A stretch of DNA of 64,000 nucleotides from Maylandia zebra. Lineage: Eukaryota; Chordata; Actinopteri; Cichliformes; Cichlidae. This document shows, piece after piece, positions 1 to 11,036 of this stretch. The stretch spans positions 26,595,529 through 26,659,528 of the forward strand of contig NC_135185.1 of NCBI RefSeq assembly GCF_041146795.1, in the 5' to 3' direction. Numbering within the stretch: position 1 is the first letter of the stretch; each line of letters begins with the position of its first letter. The notes beneath the pieces are model-generated. The model did not search any database, was not told the DNA's origin, and worked only from the letters and a program-made list of their open reading frames with translations. The position numbers and the translations under genes are program-made.

Positions 1-75
1 TGAAAGGCAGTTTTTGTGTCTGGAGACAGATGGATAAACACTATAATAAATAACAATAGAACAGGATAGAGATAC

Positions 76-264
76 CTGTGTAGAGGAACGTGTTGGTATG
101 CCCTCCAACAACAACATCCACCCCTCTCACGCGTCTCGCTATGTCTTGATCCACAACAAAACCAGAGTGTCCCAGGGCAATGATTTTATTATAGCCCAGA
201 CTTTCCAGCTTATTTACTTGAGCTTGAAGTGACTCCACCTCATCTTTGAACTTGAGATGTTTGC
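76..264 (-). CDS. nt5e: nt5e exon 3
   Basis: 189 bp from acceptor TTAG|GCAAAC to donor ACAG|GTATCT. It encodes KIIALGHSGF and VRGVDVVVGGHTNTFLYTG, the two late histidine ligand motifs of the 5'-nucleotidase catalytic domain. Later exons lie left of position 1. Confidence 0.93.
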
Positions 265-1276
265 CTAACACGCACAGGAAATAGGGGACGGATGGGTGCA
301 AGCAAGCAGTGCACATTTCAAAACACTGGTGAATAAAACGTCTAAATACTGGATAACAATTTGAAAGTTGTTATTACAAGGCAAGACATCTGGTAATGTA
401 GCTGAAAACACCAACAATCAGCGACGCTTTATAAAGAAAGAGAGTTTTATTTGAGTGATATTATCCTGATTGTGATCCAGCTTCATCCACGAACTGGAAA
501 AACAAAGCATGGGCATTGGGCGGGACATCATTGGAACAGATTTACCTGGCCTGGATAAGAATGGCGTCTCTGCTGAGGTATAGCCAACCACAGCTACTTT
601 CTCTGAGCCCACACTGATAACTTTGTAGGGACTGTAGTATTTATGAAGCTCTGCCAGGGTTTGGTCGGGTTTAATATTTGCACTGACCACAGAGAAATTT
701 ATATTCTGGAGAAAGGGTTGAATGAGACCCTCCACTCCATTGTCAAACTCGTGATTTCCAAAAGCCTATGTGACAAAAAAAAAGAACTTCAACTACTTTA
801 TTAACTCATTAAATATAATGATTTACTAAAATTTAAAAATGAACACATAATTGACTTTTTAAAGAAACTTATCTTCGAAAAATACAAACTTGAACCACTT
901 TAACACACAAAAAGTTTCCAAACAACATAGAAATTAAAAGAATACTTGCCATAACATCATAACCAAGTTTGTTCATAAAGTGTGCGACTTCAGCGCCATT
1001 ATAGTAGTTGAACCAGACAGTCCCTTGGAATTGGTCTCCAGCATCCAGAAACACCACGTTCGTCTCTTTTTTTCTGATCTCGGTCACTTTCGTGAACCTC
1101 CTGGCCACACCAGCGAAGCAGGGACGCTCTGCTCGACACTTTCCCGAGTCCTTGCCGGTCTCCTCGATTCGTGCATGGTTGTCATTGGTGTGGAGTATTG
1201 TCAGCTCGAAGGTCGACGCTCCGCTCCAGCAGTTTAAAACGAGGCAGAGCGAGGTCAAGAGAGCGCGCAAACCCAT
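76..1276 (-). CDS. nt5e: ecto-5'-nucleotidase (CD73), 5' part of the gene, exons 1-3
   Basis: Partial gene reading leftward off the window edge. Exons at 1276-950, 765-546 and 264-76 join in frame and give about 245 residues; the human protein is 574. The enzyme is a GPI-anchored, zinc-dependent phosphatase that converts extracellular AMP to adenosine. After a hydrophobic signal peptide (MGLRALLTSLCLVLNC) come the metallophosphatase motifs in order: HTNDNHAR and DAGDQF (exon 1), FGNHEFDNG (starting exon 2), then GHSGF and GGHTNTF (exon 3). These contain the Asp, Asn and His metal and catalytic ligands known in the family. The C-terminal substrate-binding domain and GPI signal lie outside the window. 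The start at 1276 is chosen because the signal peptide follows directly. Intron 1 has a GC rather than GT donor. Family assignment is secure; orthology to nt5e is supported by synteny with htr1b and impg1. Confidence 0.95.
546..765 (-). CDS. nt5e: nt5e exon 2
   Basis: 220 bp between a CATAG acceptor and a CCAG|GTAAAT donor. It encodes FGNHEFDNG through VGYTSAETPFLSRPG, which aligns with the human region ending in VGYTSKETPFLSNPG. It ends in phase 1. Confidence 0.93.
950..1276 (-). CDS. nt5e: nt5e exon 1 (signal peptide, first metal-binding motifs)
   Basis: 109 codons from ATG to a phase-0 boundary after ...GYDVM. It contains the signal peptide and the HTNDNHAR and DAGDQF motifs. The donor reads ATG|GCAAGT, a GC-AG type intron. 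The next exon resumes with A-F-G-N-H-E, giving the conserved M-A-[LF]-G-N-H-E sequence. Confidence 0.93.
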
Positions 1277-1500
1277 GATGTCTCCGTGCGTAAAAACCGC
1301 ATTTGTGACCAAGAATGTATAGCACATTGAAGGAGGCGTCGGCTTAGTACAGAGGGAGGAAAAAGTCCAGGAAATTCCGACATAGAAAATTAGTGAGAGA
1401 AAGCGTTCTGTAAGTTTTATAAACTGTCGTTTTGTCTTTTGTCGTTTTATTAGACTTGAGTACTGATTAGCAGAACACAACAGCTTAGAAAGTTTGCAGT
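1277..1500 (-). promoter_or_regulatory. nt5e 5' UTR/promoter region (inferred)
   Basis: Sequence directly upstream of the nt5e start codon. Exon 1 and this flank are richer in CpG than the surrounding AT-rich DNA. No TATA box at a convincing distance was seen, so the transcription start is not placed. Confidence 0.35.
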
Positions 1501-1649
1501 GTGTGTGTGTCTGTCCAGGTGAAACAATGTCAAGTTATCAACTTTTAAATCTATATTATCTTGTTTTTTTAACATTATCCTTGACTGGGTCAGGCTGTCA
1601 CATACAGCATCTATGCAAAGACACAAGCTGCATGCTGTCATTCCAGTAC

Positions 1650-1691
1650 ACACAAGAGTAATGTTGTACATGTACAACATTACTCTTGTGT
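1650..1691. repeat. 42-bp perfect palindrome
   Basis: The two 21-base arms are exact reverse complements with no spacer, centred between 1670 and 1671 on TGTACA|TGTACA. It could form a cruciform or hairpin. Origin unknown; it may be the joined ends of a small inverted-repeat element. Confidence 0.85.
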
Positions 1692-1854
1692 TCTGTAGTA
1701 CTGACTTCAGTATGTTTTTTATCCTGTACTTTTGTACATCACATAACACAACATGACATAACTAACCACACTCTATTGTTTAAAGTGTTTTCCAGCAGTG
1801 AATGACTTCTTACATTATGCAAACTGCAAACTGTATATTCTGACCATTGAATGT

Positions 1855-1941
1855 CGCTCAACATGTGTCCTATATTTAAGTTTCTCATTGTACTCCAGTC
1901 CAGCCTTCAGATCATACAAAGCAGTGAAAGAAATCAGATTT
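1855..1941 (+). repeat. direct-repeat module, copy 1
   Basis: Nearly identical to 3369-3459. Both begin CGCTCAACATGTGTCC and end near ATCAGATTT, with one substitution and a small indel visible. Flanks differ, so this is either a dispersed repeat or a local duplication. Confidence 0.8.
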
Positions 1942-2035
1942 CTTACATGCCCTTCACCCACCAGCTCCCCTTAGTGGACAAATAAGGACAAAAACATTTA
2001 AAAGTGATGAGTTAGAACGAACGAGCACCGTGACT

Positions 2036-2058
2036 CTCTATCTATCTATCTATCTATC
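2036..2058. repeat. (CTAT)n microsatellite
   Basis: Short tetranucleotide run read directly. Confidence 0.9.
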
Positions 2059-3368
2059 GCTGATAACATTTTTTTGTAATTATCATTTATTTTTTAATGA
2101 CGAGCAAACTTTCAGGATCTGGAGCTCAGAGTGGGCAAATACTCTTTGATGAAAGTGAGTCTTCACTGGAAATGAGCAGAGAAGTGTTTTGTTCATGCAG
2201 TCTCATGCACATTGTTCCTGAAATGTGTAGCTCCAGTTCACATATCCTGCATTTCTAGCACGTTTCTCCAAGCCTTGATTTTTAGATACTGCTGATAAGC
2301 TGATGCAATTTTAGCCATGCTTGTTCCAAACATGAACCCTGTGTCTGTCCTGCTCAATAACCTCTCGTTTTAACACTCCCCGAGGCTTCACCCGCACCAG
2401 CACTGATGTGTGCTATTAGCACTTGTCTGCCCACAGAGGATTAGGCTGCTCACCTCTTCATGCTGTCACCCCACGTCTCTTTCACCACACAAGCCTCACA
2501 CATAGAGCGTGTAAGCAAACATACACACTCAAAATCAGACAGCCTATACCTCCAGGAGGCAGTAAATCCAGTAAATCTCACCTCACATACTTACATTATA
2601 AGGTCTTATTCTTCTCCACATATCTCTGAGCGGCATGCCCTTAAAAATGTTTGCAGTCTGTCTCCCAAGCTAGCCCTCCTTTCATTTTAAAATGAGGCCA
2701 TCTGTGACACTGTAGTGGCATGAAAGAGAACGATGTGCATTGTGCATACTATTCTGCATCTTACTGCAGAATCTTTACCACTTCTAAATGCATCTTACCT
2801 TTCCTGCTAAAAGTATGGACTGGTTCCAGCTTTTAAAAGGGCTGATAAAACCAGTTACTGGTCAAAGTGAATTCCCTATCTAGACATTCAGTTTTTAAAT
2901 GGATTTGGCTGCTTCCACTTCAGCTAAAATGAGTCTGACCACAGTAACACCAGCCTTAGCAGTCAACAGTTATCATCACCACTTAGCTCTTTTCCTGTCA
3001 TATTTTCCTCCAAGGGAATAAAAAAAGTGATTTACACAGTGTATTTAGAGCTGACGTTCTTTCCTCTTTTGCCTCAGTCGCATGCTGAAATGCTTCACTT
3101 CAGCGACCTACAGAATCTGCACAGCGAGGGTCTCCTAAAAAATGGGACACATCCCTCTAAAAAGTGGCACAATCCCCTACATGGTGGCGATCACGCCTTC
3201 ATATGATCATCGGATTTGGAAAGTTTGAGCTTAGCGAACCTCCAGTTGTAAATAGTACCTCTCCCAATACATTTTTAGATGGAGACCTTCGAGAGCCGAT
3301 TGGCAGAGCAGAAGGCACCATATCCCATCAGACCCGACTGGAGCACGCTGCAGTGGGACGCACTCTGC

Positions 3369-3459
3369 CGCTCAACATGTGTCCTATATTTGAGTTTCTC
3401 ATTGTACTCCAGTCCAGCCTTCAGATCATACAAAGCAGTGAAAGAAGTCATCAGATTTC
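3369..3459 (+). repeat. direct-repeat module, copy 2
   Basis: Second copy of the module at 1855-1941, in the same orientation about 1.5 kb away. Confidence 0.8.
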
Positions 3460-5499
3460 ACTCTTGCACACATCATTTTATTATATTATTATTTCTGCAA
3501 TATTTAATTGTTTTTTCTCTAATTTATGATGCAGACTCAATCCATAAGATCATATTGTGCTGTATATATAGATGCTTTCTTTTTCCTTTGCCATGCTCTT
3601 TGGAGTAGTAGAAACTCTAATGTGATTCCAATATAACAAATAAATCTGTTACATAATCTCTAAGAATAAGAAAAATAAGTATTTTTTGTTTGTACAAATG
3701 TATAAAAATATGCATTTTATGATGAACTATCTTATGGAAATAGATTTCAGGTTACTTCAGTATTATTCATGTAGCACTTCGGTGCATATCAGGTCTTAAT
3801 ACAATAGCTCTTCTTTGTATGAGCTATGTATATTTACTTCAGCAGTTGGGGATTATTTAAGGCTCCAGTTTCCAAACGTGGCTGACCTAGCTGCTCAGCT
3901 TGGTCACTTCTCTTGTGTCTCATGTCATAAACACTTGGATAAGAAGGAGCAGTTCCCCGCAGCAGTAATTTTGGGTAGGTGGAGAGGGAGGGTTGACACT
4001 CACGACAACAAGGGATCTGCCCTGGTTCGGGTTTGCCCCATTTGGCCTCGGCTGCTACAGCTGTCATTAATCACGAATAAAAAGAATTGACCACAATAAC
4101 TAAACGGTTGCCTCAAAAAGTGCTCTTGATGGACTTGATGGAGAAAGTGCAACTATGTAAGAGTGAAATTAAGTGTCTTTAGCAGGTCGACAGAACAGCC
4201 TGCTCTCAATTACTTTTGCAGCATTTCAATTAAAGCTGCACTAATCTGTGTTTTCCTCCCCAACCATTCAGAGCAGTTTAGTCTTTCACACCATTGTTTT
4301 GCATTTCTGGGTGTATGTGTTGGATCACTCATTTCTGAAAGGAAATGAGGAAGGAAGCTGTTTTCAGTGAGAACAAAACAAACCCAAAAAGTACCTACCA
4401 ACTAGAAAATGTTAGTTTGATAAAGTTGGTGACTTGAGATGACTTTTTTTTTAAAATAGCTGATTCCATACTCCCATAATTTCATTGTACATGTACAATG
4501 ACAATAAAAAGGCTATTCTCTCTTAAATGTACTAGTCAGCAGGAGGTTGATTTTTAAACTGGCTAGTCAGGATGTATCACCGTTCAATCAGTTAAACTGA
4601 GGTAAACCCATGAAAAAAAAAACTTCTCTCATATATTGTTTCAAAAAATTTATTATGTGAGGCCTTTAGAATACTTACGCAATGCTAAAGCAGAAAATCT
4701 GGCTTAAAAAATACCCATGTATGTGTGGATGGAGCCACAGTCACCAGCCGAAAGTCAAAAACTGTGTTGCTGGCTTTCTATGTCTCTCTCTGTGCAAGGT
4801 CATCTTTCTAAGAGAAACATTCAGCTGTAAAGGTGTTTGTGTGACTGCAAGTTCATTGCAAGCAGCACTTTACTGAATGAACATAATAAACTTGGGTATG
4901 ACACCAGGTTTGATGAATGTAGACGATGATACAATCTACCGAGTCCCTGCACAGCTTTAATTCTTTCATTATTTGTATCCATGTTGCATCTCCTTGACAC
5001 AGTCATGAAGGACATCACACAGACTACACTCCTGCTGCAATAACTCAACTAGATTTTCTTTTAAATCTCTGTTGGTATAGACATTTTGTGTCACACATTT
5101 AACCACCAGCTAATTTCATTTGGGTTTTTGTCTGTTAAGGATGGCTGAGGAATAAAAAGCTTTTAAACAGTTCAACAGTCAAACTCTCTTTTATTCCCCT
5201 TTTTCTTAACAGCTGGAGTTTTGTTCAGCATAGTTACAGTGAATATTAGTTGGTCAAACTAAAGGCAAACTCAAGCTAAGGTAAAGAGTTAAACTGGAGA
5301 AAAATAACTAAATAAATAACTAGGTTTCTCCATCTTAAAGATAAACAGCCATGGAAACAATTCTGCAGCCCCGCTCCAGCAGGGCTCCTGGCATCACAGC
5401 CTCAGTGGGCTTCACCACCATGACCTAAAGGATGTAGTCAGTATCCTGGCCCACTCCAGGAAATAACAATTAAGTAAATATTTGGCTATCTGTCCAGGG

Positions 5500-5730
5500 A
5501 GTACTTCACCTTTTGCCCAACAACAGCTGGGATAAGCTCTAGCCCTCTGGATTGGATAAGTGGAAGAAAATGTTTCTCATTTAAAAGACAATTTCAGTCT
5601 TTTGTTGTGTCTCCCTCCCCTCACCTGCAATTGGTTGTGGCAGATGGCCCCGCCCCTTCCTGAGTCTGGTTCAGCTGGAGGTTTCTTCCTGTTAAAAGGG
5701 AGTTTTTCCTTCCTGCTCTTGCCAAGTGCC
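5500..5730 (+). repeat. fish LINE/SINE 3'-tail relic (L2/CR1-like)
   Basis: Contains CAGCTGGGATAAGCTC, then GGATTGGATAAGTGGAAG, then GGAGGTTTCTTCCTGTTAAA and GGGAGTTTTTCCTTCC. These segments recur in many teleost retroposon tails. Assignment to an L2/CR1-type tail is from memory of the family; no coding part is present. Confidence 0.5.
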
Positions 5731-7655
5731 TACTTTTAGGTGATAATTTGATTGTTAGGGTTTTTCTGCATTATTGTATGATGTTTACCTCACAATATAA
5801 CACACTTTCTGATGTGCTGTGCTACCATGCGTTTAGAGATGAGAGGAGATAACACAAACAGAGTCATAGAAATCCCCCCATGCTGCTACTGCTGCTGCAG
5901 TCAAAGTGGGCCACAGGGAGGCTTTTAACACAGAAAAATCAACCAGGAAACAAACAATACACCGCTTTATGATTCTGGTAACATTGTTCAAATACAAGGT
6001 TTGAGTGCACCTGTGTGTTTTCTGCTTATTTAATAGAGCATTTCCAAGTGTCCTTACATAAATCTCACAGTCAGAGCTTGCAGTCTCACCAGAGGGTTGA
6101 TCCAACCTCACCTCAGCTGGTGGTAACATAGTTCTCCACATTTTTGGGTAAAAGTGAGTATGTGAAAAACACAAAAAAGCAAAAACGAGACTGCATGTTT
6201 TGTGTAAACAGTGACAACACTGGCTGGGTTGTGTCCAGTTCCTGTGCATTAGCAGTGCCAGTCAGTCATGGTCAGTGAAGGGGTACAATCATGAACTCAC
6301 AGGAGGGTCTGTTTTGGACTGAGTGCTGCCTGAGATTACTCTTTACAGAGCTCAAACACAGAGGAATGCCTGCTGCTTGTCAGTGCTTGTACTGTAGGGG
6401 AATTCAAGTGTTAGACACCAGAAATCACAACGCTGTTGCAAATTAAATAAAGGCTTTCTCTAACAGATGCAGTCAGCTCTCCCTGAATAAAAAAAAAAGA
6501 ACACTAAAAGCAATTATCAGGATCACAATAATGCAAATTGCGAATTTGGTTTGAAAAGGTGTCAGAGGTGTGTTTGCATGCCTTAGGAGTAAAAAAAAAA
6601 CAGCGATAGGTAATGTTCAGTCTCCCCAGAACTAAACTCACATTGCTACAAGCTCATTAAGATTTTATTACAACAACAAAAAATAAATAATTATTTTTTT
6701 TCCCCGTCATACATCAGTTGTTAAAATTCCTGTAAATTCAGACAAATGCACACTTTATCTCCACCTCATGACACCGTCACGGTATATGAAACTCTAAATG
6801 TAGCTCAGGTGTCTGACACAAATGCTTTTGCTCGTTCTTGACCCTTTTTTATGACATTGAAAAGATTATTTTTTATTTACATTTTTGCACACCTTCAAGG
6901 ATGGTGGAAAACTTCTTGTTTTGGTATTTTTCAGGACACTCGATGTATTTGCATTGATTACTCAAGCTTAAAAAAATTTGTGTTTACCCCTGTAGAAATA
7001 GTTTATTCTGATGGGAGGTAAATCTGCATATTTAACAAGGTTAATGGCTAGTGATTTATTGCTTGCGCCGCATTAGCATTTGCATTTACTGCTTAATGCT
7101 GTAACTAGGTAACGCAGCCACTAAGTGGAGATGCTTTTTGTTTTGTTCTCTCAGCTTGCTACACGTGTGGTGCAGTGGAACAACCTACTGACCTATGAGC
7201 GCTGGTGCAAAAATACATTTTGTGAGTTTAACTACACACACAACGGCAAAACTAGAATGTTATACAGTCATCTCATATACATGATCTGTTGTGTCTCAGC
7301 AAGAACATCTTTGATTCAAGCCCCAGGCAGAGCCAGGCTTGCACTACATGCATGTTATGACGTTGGCCAAAGACTTTAGACTTGTTTTTGCTCATGTCTT
7401 AAACGGTCAGCTCTTTCCTTCCTAACTGCTTTAATTCTTCATCAGATACATTCTTCAAGGTGTTGGAAACATGCCTAAGAGATTTTGCTCTTTTGGTTTT
7501 CTGCTGTTGTAATCCACCCACTTCAGAGACTGACATGACGAGTGTTCAGAGATGCCATTAAGCATACCTTATTGTATGGAGTGGGTATTTAAGTCACTGT
7601 TAACTTCCTATCAGCTTGAAGCAGTCTGACCAGTCTCCTCTGACCTCAGGCATTA

Positions 7656-7681
7656 CAGTTTTTGCCCGTTGCTTGAACACA
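7656..7681. repeat. terminal inverted repeat, left end of the 2.5-kb Tc1/mariner-type element
   Basis: Exact reverse complement of the right end near 10123-10148; a TA target duplication lies just outside at 7654-7655. Confidence 0.9.
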
Positions 7682-8146
7682 TTTGGCAAAACGTCGCTCA
7701 TTGTGCCAAAACTCTAAACACAAGTAAACACGACACAACACTGGGAAATATACCATACACATCTGTGCCAAAATGAAACTCCACTCCCAAAACCTAAACT
7801 CTGCTGTCAAAACCTAACATTCCTCTGTCAAAATGTAACTCTTTTGACAAAATGACACATACTTGCATCATATGCAAACACTTACAGATCAGGGGGAACA
7901 CACTAGTCTTCTTTACATAAAACACTGCAGTCCTTGATTTCCATTGTGTATTCAGAAGGCACATTTACAGGAGACACATTTCCAAACAACCAAAAACGCA
8001 AATAGACCTACTCAATAGTGTACATCGCAGTACCATGAATTCAGATGAAGCAAAAAAAAAAAAAAAACCACAACACAATAATACTGCAATAGAAAAAACA
8101 CTATACTGTAAACACAAAAAACCATGACAAGTGTGCATAAGTGGGC

Positions 8147-9736
8147 TCATGGATCCCGCCGTCTGTTGGGGTCTGGCCACAGGACCTCATCAACATCGCA
8201 AGCTATGTCCTCTCCCGCTAGGCACCGGGGAAAATACCCTCTTGCATGCCGAAACCATCCATGGATCGCTGTCACCTCAATGTCGCCGCAGGCCTGTTCC
8301 ATTGCCTGCAGAAGAGGCATGCGGGCATGTGGTTGGCGGTCATATACTCGCCATCTCCAAGCCGAAAAAAATTCCTCAATAGGGTTTAAAAATGGTGAGT
8401 AAGGGGGCAAGTATACCACTTCAAATTGATTGTGGTCGGTGAACCAGGCCTGGACCAGAGCATTAAACTGACATTATCCCATATCACCACAAACCTGGGC
8501 TGATCTGGTCTGTTCTGTACAACTATGTTATGGAGAGCATCTAGAAATGTGAGTATGTGTTGGCTATTGTATGGACCTAGCATTGCATGATGGTGCAGAA
8601 GTCCTCGAAGGCATATGGCGGCACATAATGTGATGTTTCCCCCGCGCTGCCCTGGGACGTGCACAATTGCCCTGTGGCCAATCACATTACGACCCCGTCG
8701 TCTTGTTTTGCTCAGGTCGAATCCAGCTTCATCAATGAAAATGTATTCATGAGGCTGTGCAGCTCCATCCATGGCCATGATCCTCTGAAAAAAAGGGGAA
8801 CATGTCACTGTACTACAGTGCTACACATACAGCACCCTCACCCCATCACACAGGTACCTGTGTAGCTCTCAGAATAGATCCATGTGGTACTGATATGGTA
8901 CATATTCAGCTGCTACTGGACTTCACCAATACTCTATTGTAAATGTAAGGGACAGTTACACGTACCCGTACATATTCAGCTCGAAGTCCTTTGACCCTGT
9001 CACTGTTCCTCTCGAATGGGACTCTGTAGAGCTGCTTCATGGTGATGCTGTGTTTACCCAAGATGCGTCTGATGGTGGTGATGCTCACATGGTCTATGTT
9101 GCTGAACACTTGCCTGTCTGCAAGTATTGTCCGTCGTAGCTGGTGGAGACGGATGGCATTGTCTGCCCTCACTAGGTCCACAACGGCAAGTTCCTGCTGT
9201 TGTGTGAACAGGCGTTGCCGTCCACCCCCAGAAGGTCTTCGGGTCATTCTGGAGGAATACAACCACATATTGTCATCGGTTTGCTTATTTTTCATACAGT
9301 ACTTTACTGTATGTACTGTGTCATCCACTGTACAACACTGTACTTCAATATGAGGAATCAGCCACTTTGGCTGCAAAAGGAGCATTAGCACCCCGTACAC
9401 TTGATATGGTAATGTGATATACTGTAGAACAGTGCTATGGAACCATCTGAGTAGAGCAGAAGGTATGGAGGTGAAGACATACCTGTTTTCTAGTCGGAAT
9501 GTTCGTATTATAGATGCCACTGTGAAGCGGCTTAGATGTGGGTGGACTCTCTGCCCAGCTTCCCTCATAGTCAGGCCATGGTTGATGACATGGTCCACCA
9601 AAGTTGCTCTTATTTCATCGGAAATATGGGTCCGTGCATGGCCTCTTCGGCCTCCTCCTCCTCTTCCTCCTCCTCCTCTACCTCTTCCTCCTCTACCTCT
9701 TCCTCTTCCTCTTCCTCTTGCTCTCCCTCCATCCAT
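8147..9736 (-). pseudogene. Tc1/mariner-type DDE transposase, three exons, frameshifted
   Basis: Proposed exons are 9736-9483, 9248-8966 and 8784-8147. Introns have GT-AG ends: donor AACAG|GTATGT with acceptor TCCAG|AATGAC, and donor CGG|GTACGT with acceptor TTTCAG|AGG; phases agree (254 then 283 bp). The N-terminus is Arg/Gly-rich (residues 1 to about 35, RGRGRGG type). A helix-turn-helix-like segment with GLTMREAGQRVHPHLSRFTV follows, then a second such domain in exon 2. Exon 3 has the catalytic set: FIDEAGFDL (first Asp), VIWDNVS (second Asp) and YSPFLNPIEE (Glu). A frameshift lies between the second Asp and the Glu, near 8450-8470. The introns are inferred from splice signals and loss of similarity, not from a transcript. 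Confidence 0.85.
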
Positions 9737-10122
9737 GCTTGCGAAGTTCTTGAAATGGCTAGGCTGAGGGCTTTTTGTAGTTGGCTAATTGGTGTTCGGT
9801 TTTGCAAGTAAGTGCCTTCAGGTGTGTATTTGCGTGGTTGCAATTACCCCATGTGTTTTGTATTTTGGATACATGTGTTTTCCGAATGGCACCCTGACAT
9901 TTCATTTTGTGAGCGAAGTGTCTTATGTATGACATAGAGTGTAGCATGCAGGACCATGTGTGTTGCATAAAGGGGTAGGTGTGTTGCATAAAGGAGTAGG
10001 AGTGTTGCATAATTGGTACTGGGGTGCAAAGCAGCGCTTTTGTTTAAGGTATGGGTACATGTGTTTGAGGTATGGTAACAAAAGCTTCACGTTGTGTTAC
10101 TTTAGTCTGAGCATGGGTTTAT

Positions 10123-10148
10123 AGTGTTCAAGCAACGGGCAAAAACTG
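10123..10148. repeat. terminal inverted repeat, right end of the 2.5-kb Tc1/mariner-type element
   Basis: Exact reverse complement of the left end at 7656-7681, followed by TA at 10149-10150. Confidence 0.9.
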
Positions 10149-10956
10149 TAACAAACCATTTCCTCCAGAGAACTGCTGCCCACTAGACATTTTTTCTTTT
10201 TTGGACCATTCTCTGTAAACCTTAGGGCAGACTGTGTGGGAAAATCCCAGTAGATCAGCTAGACTGGCACAAATAATCATGCCGCACCTAATCATTTAGT
10301 CGCTTAATCAGTTAACTCACTGCCCTTTCCTATTCTATTGCTCAGCTTGAACTTCAGCAGGTCGTCTCATTTCTCCATGCCTAAATGCACTGAGATGCTG
10401 CCACGTGATTGGTTAGATATTTGTGTTATCTTGCAGCTGAACTTTTTATTTTATAAAGTGACTGATGAGTCACTTTCTAGGCAATCATACAATCTTAGTA
10501 AGCAGAAATGGAAATTTTAGCACATGAAATACCTCCTTATTATATTAAATAAATAAGTACTTAAATATTGTTTAGAGGTTTAATTGCTAAACTTAATTCA
10601 CATAAAAATGCCACTTTAATATCTGAGACATGATCAGTTGTGTTACGTCGTCTATGAGTTTTAGGGAAAAGTAGTAAAAAGAAAATGCCACAAGCTTTAT
10701 TTGCACTACAATATTGGCCCAGAACTTCTCCTAACAAAACCACCTGAGAACTGCAGACGAAGGTGGTCTAATGTGAATCGGAAACCCAGCCAGCAGAACT
10801 TAAGTCAATTTCAATTAAAAGTTTCTGATGAGGAAAATGTATAATAGTGTAGAAGGGTGAATGTGACATCAGTTTGAGATGAGAAAGGAATATATAACAG
10901 CAGAGTCATTGCTTTGAGTTATTGTAGTTTCTCAGTTTGGAAACTTAACAGTGCTC

Positions 10957-11036
<80 letters not shown>

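Larger units (their letters stand above)
1501..7655. other. intergenic DNA without a recognised gene
   Basis: Mostly AT-rich unique-looking sequence. It holds a perfect palindrome (1650-1691), a short CTAT repeat (2036-2058), a duplicated ~90-bp module (1855-1941 and 3369-3459) and a fish LINE/SINE 3'-tail relic (about 5500-5730). Open frames near 3164-3608 and 3815-4090 match no protein I recognise. Confidence 0.5.
7656..10148 (-). mobile_element. complete Tc1/mariner (IS630)-superfamily transposon with intron-bearing transposase
   Basis: The 2493-bp element is flanked by TA at 7654-7655 and 10149-10150. Its ends are exact inverted repeats of at least 26 bp starting CAGTTTTTGCCCGTTGC on each strand. 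Subterminal short repeats occur at both ends: GTCAAAACCTAA variants near 7800, and GTGTTGCATAA repeats near 9960-10010. The transposase gene reads on the minus strand across three exons. TA duplication plus a DDE transposase with NPIE places it in the IS630-Tc1-mariner group. The coding region carries a frameshift, so this copy is probably inactive. Confidence 0.9.

Noticed and set aside
980..1322. Plus-strand open frames opposite nt5e exon 1
   Set aside because: They are antisense shadows of the coding exon; the minus strand carries the conserved nucleotidase motifs.
7155..7345. Possible SINE with GTGGTGCAGTGG and GATTCAAGCCCC
   Set aside because: The phrases loosely resemble A- and B-boxes, but spacing and tail do not convincingly fit a known family.
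9536..9843. Ser-, Pro- or Glu-rich open frames over the RGG-coding triplet repeat
   Set aside because: They are other frames of the same low-complexity triplet tract; only the minus frame continues into the transposase domain.
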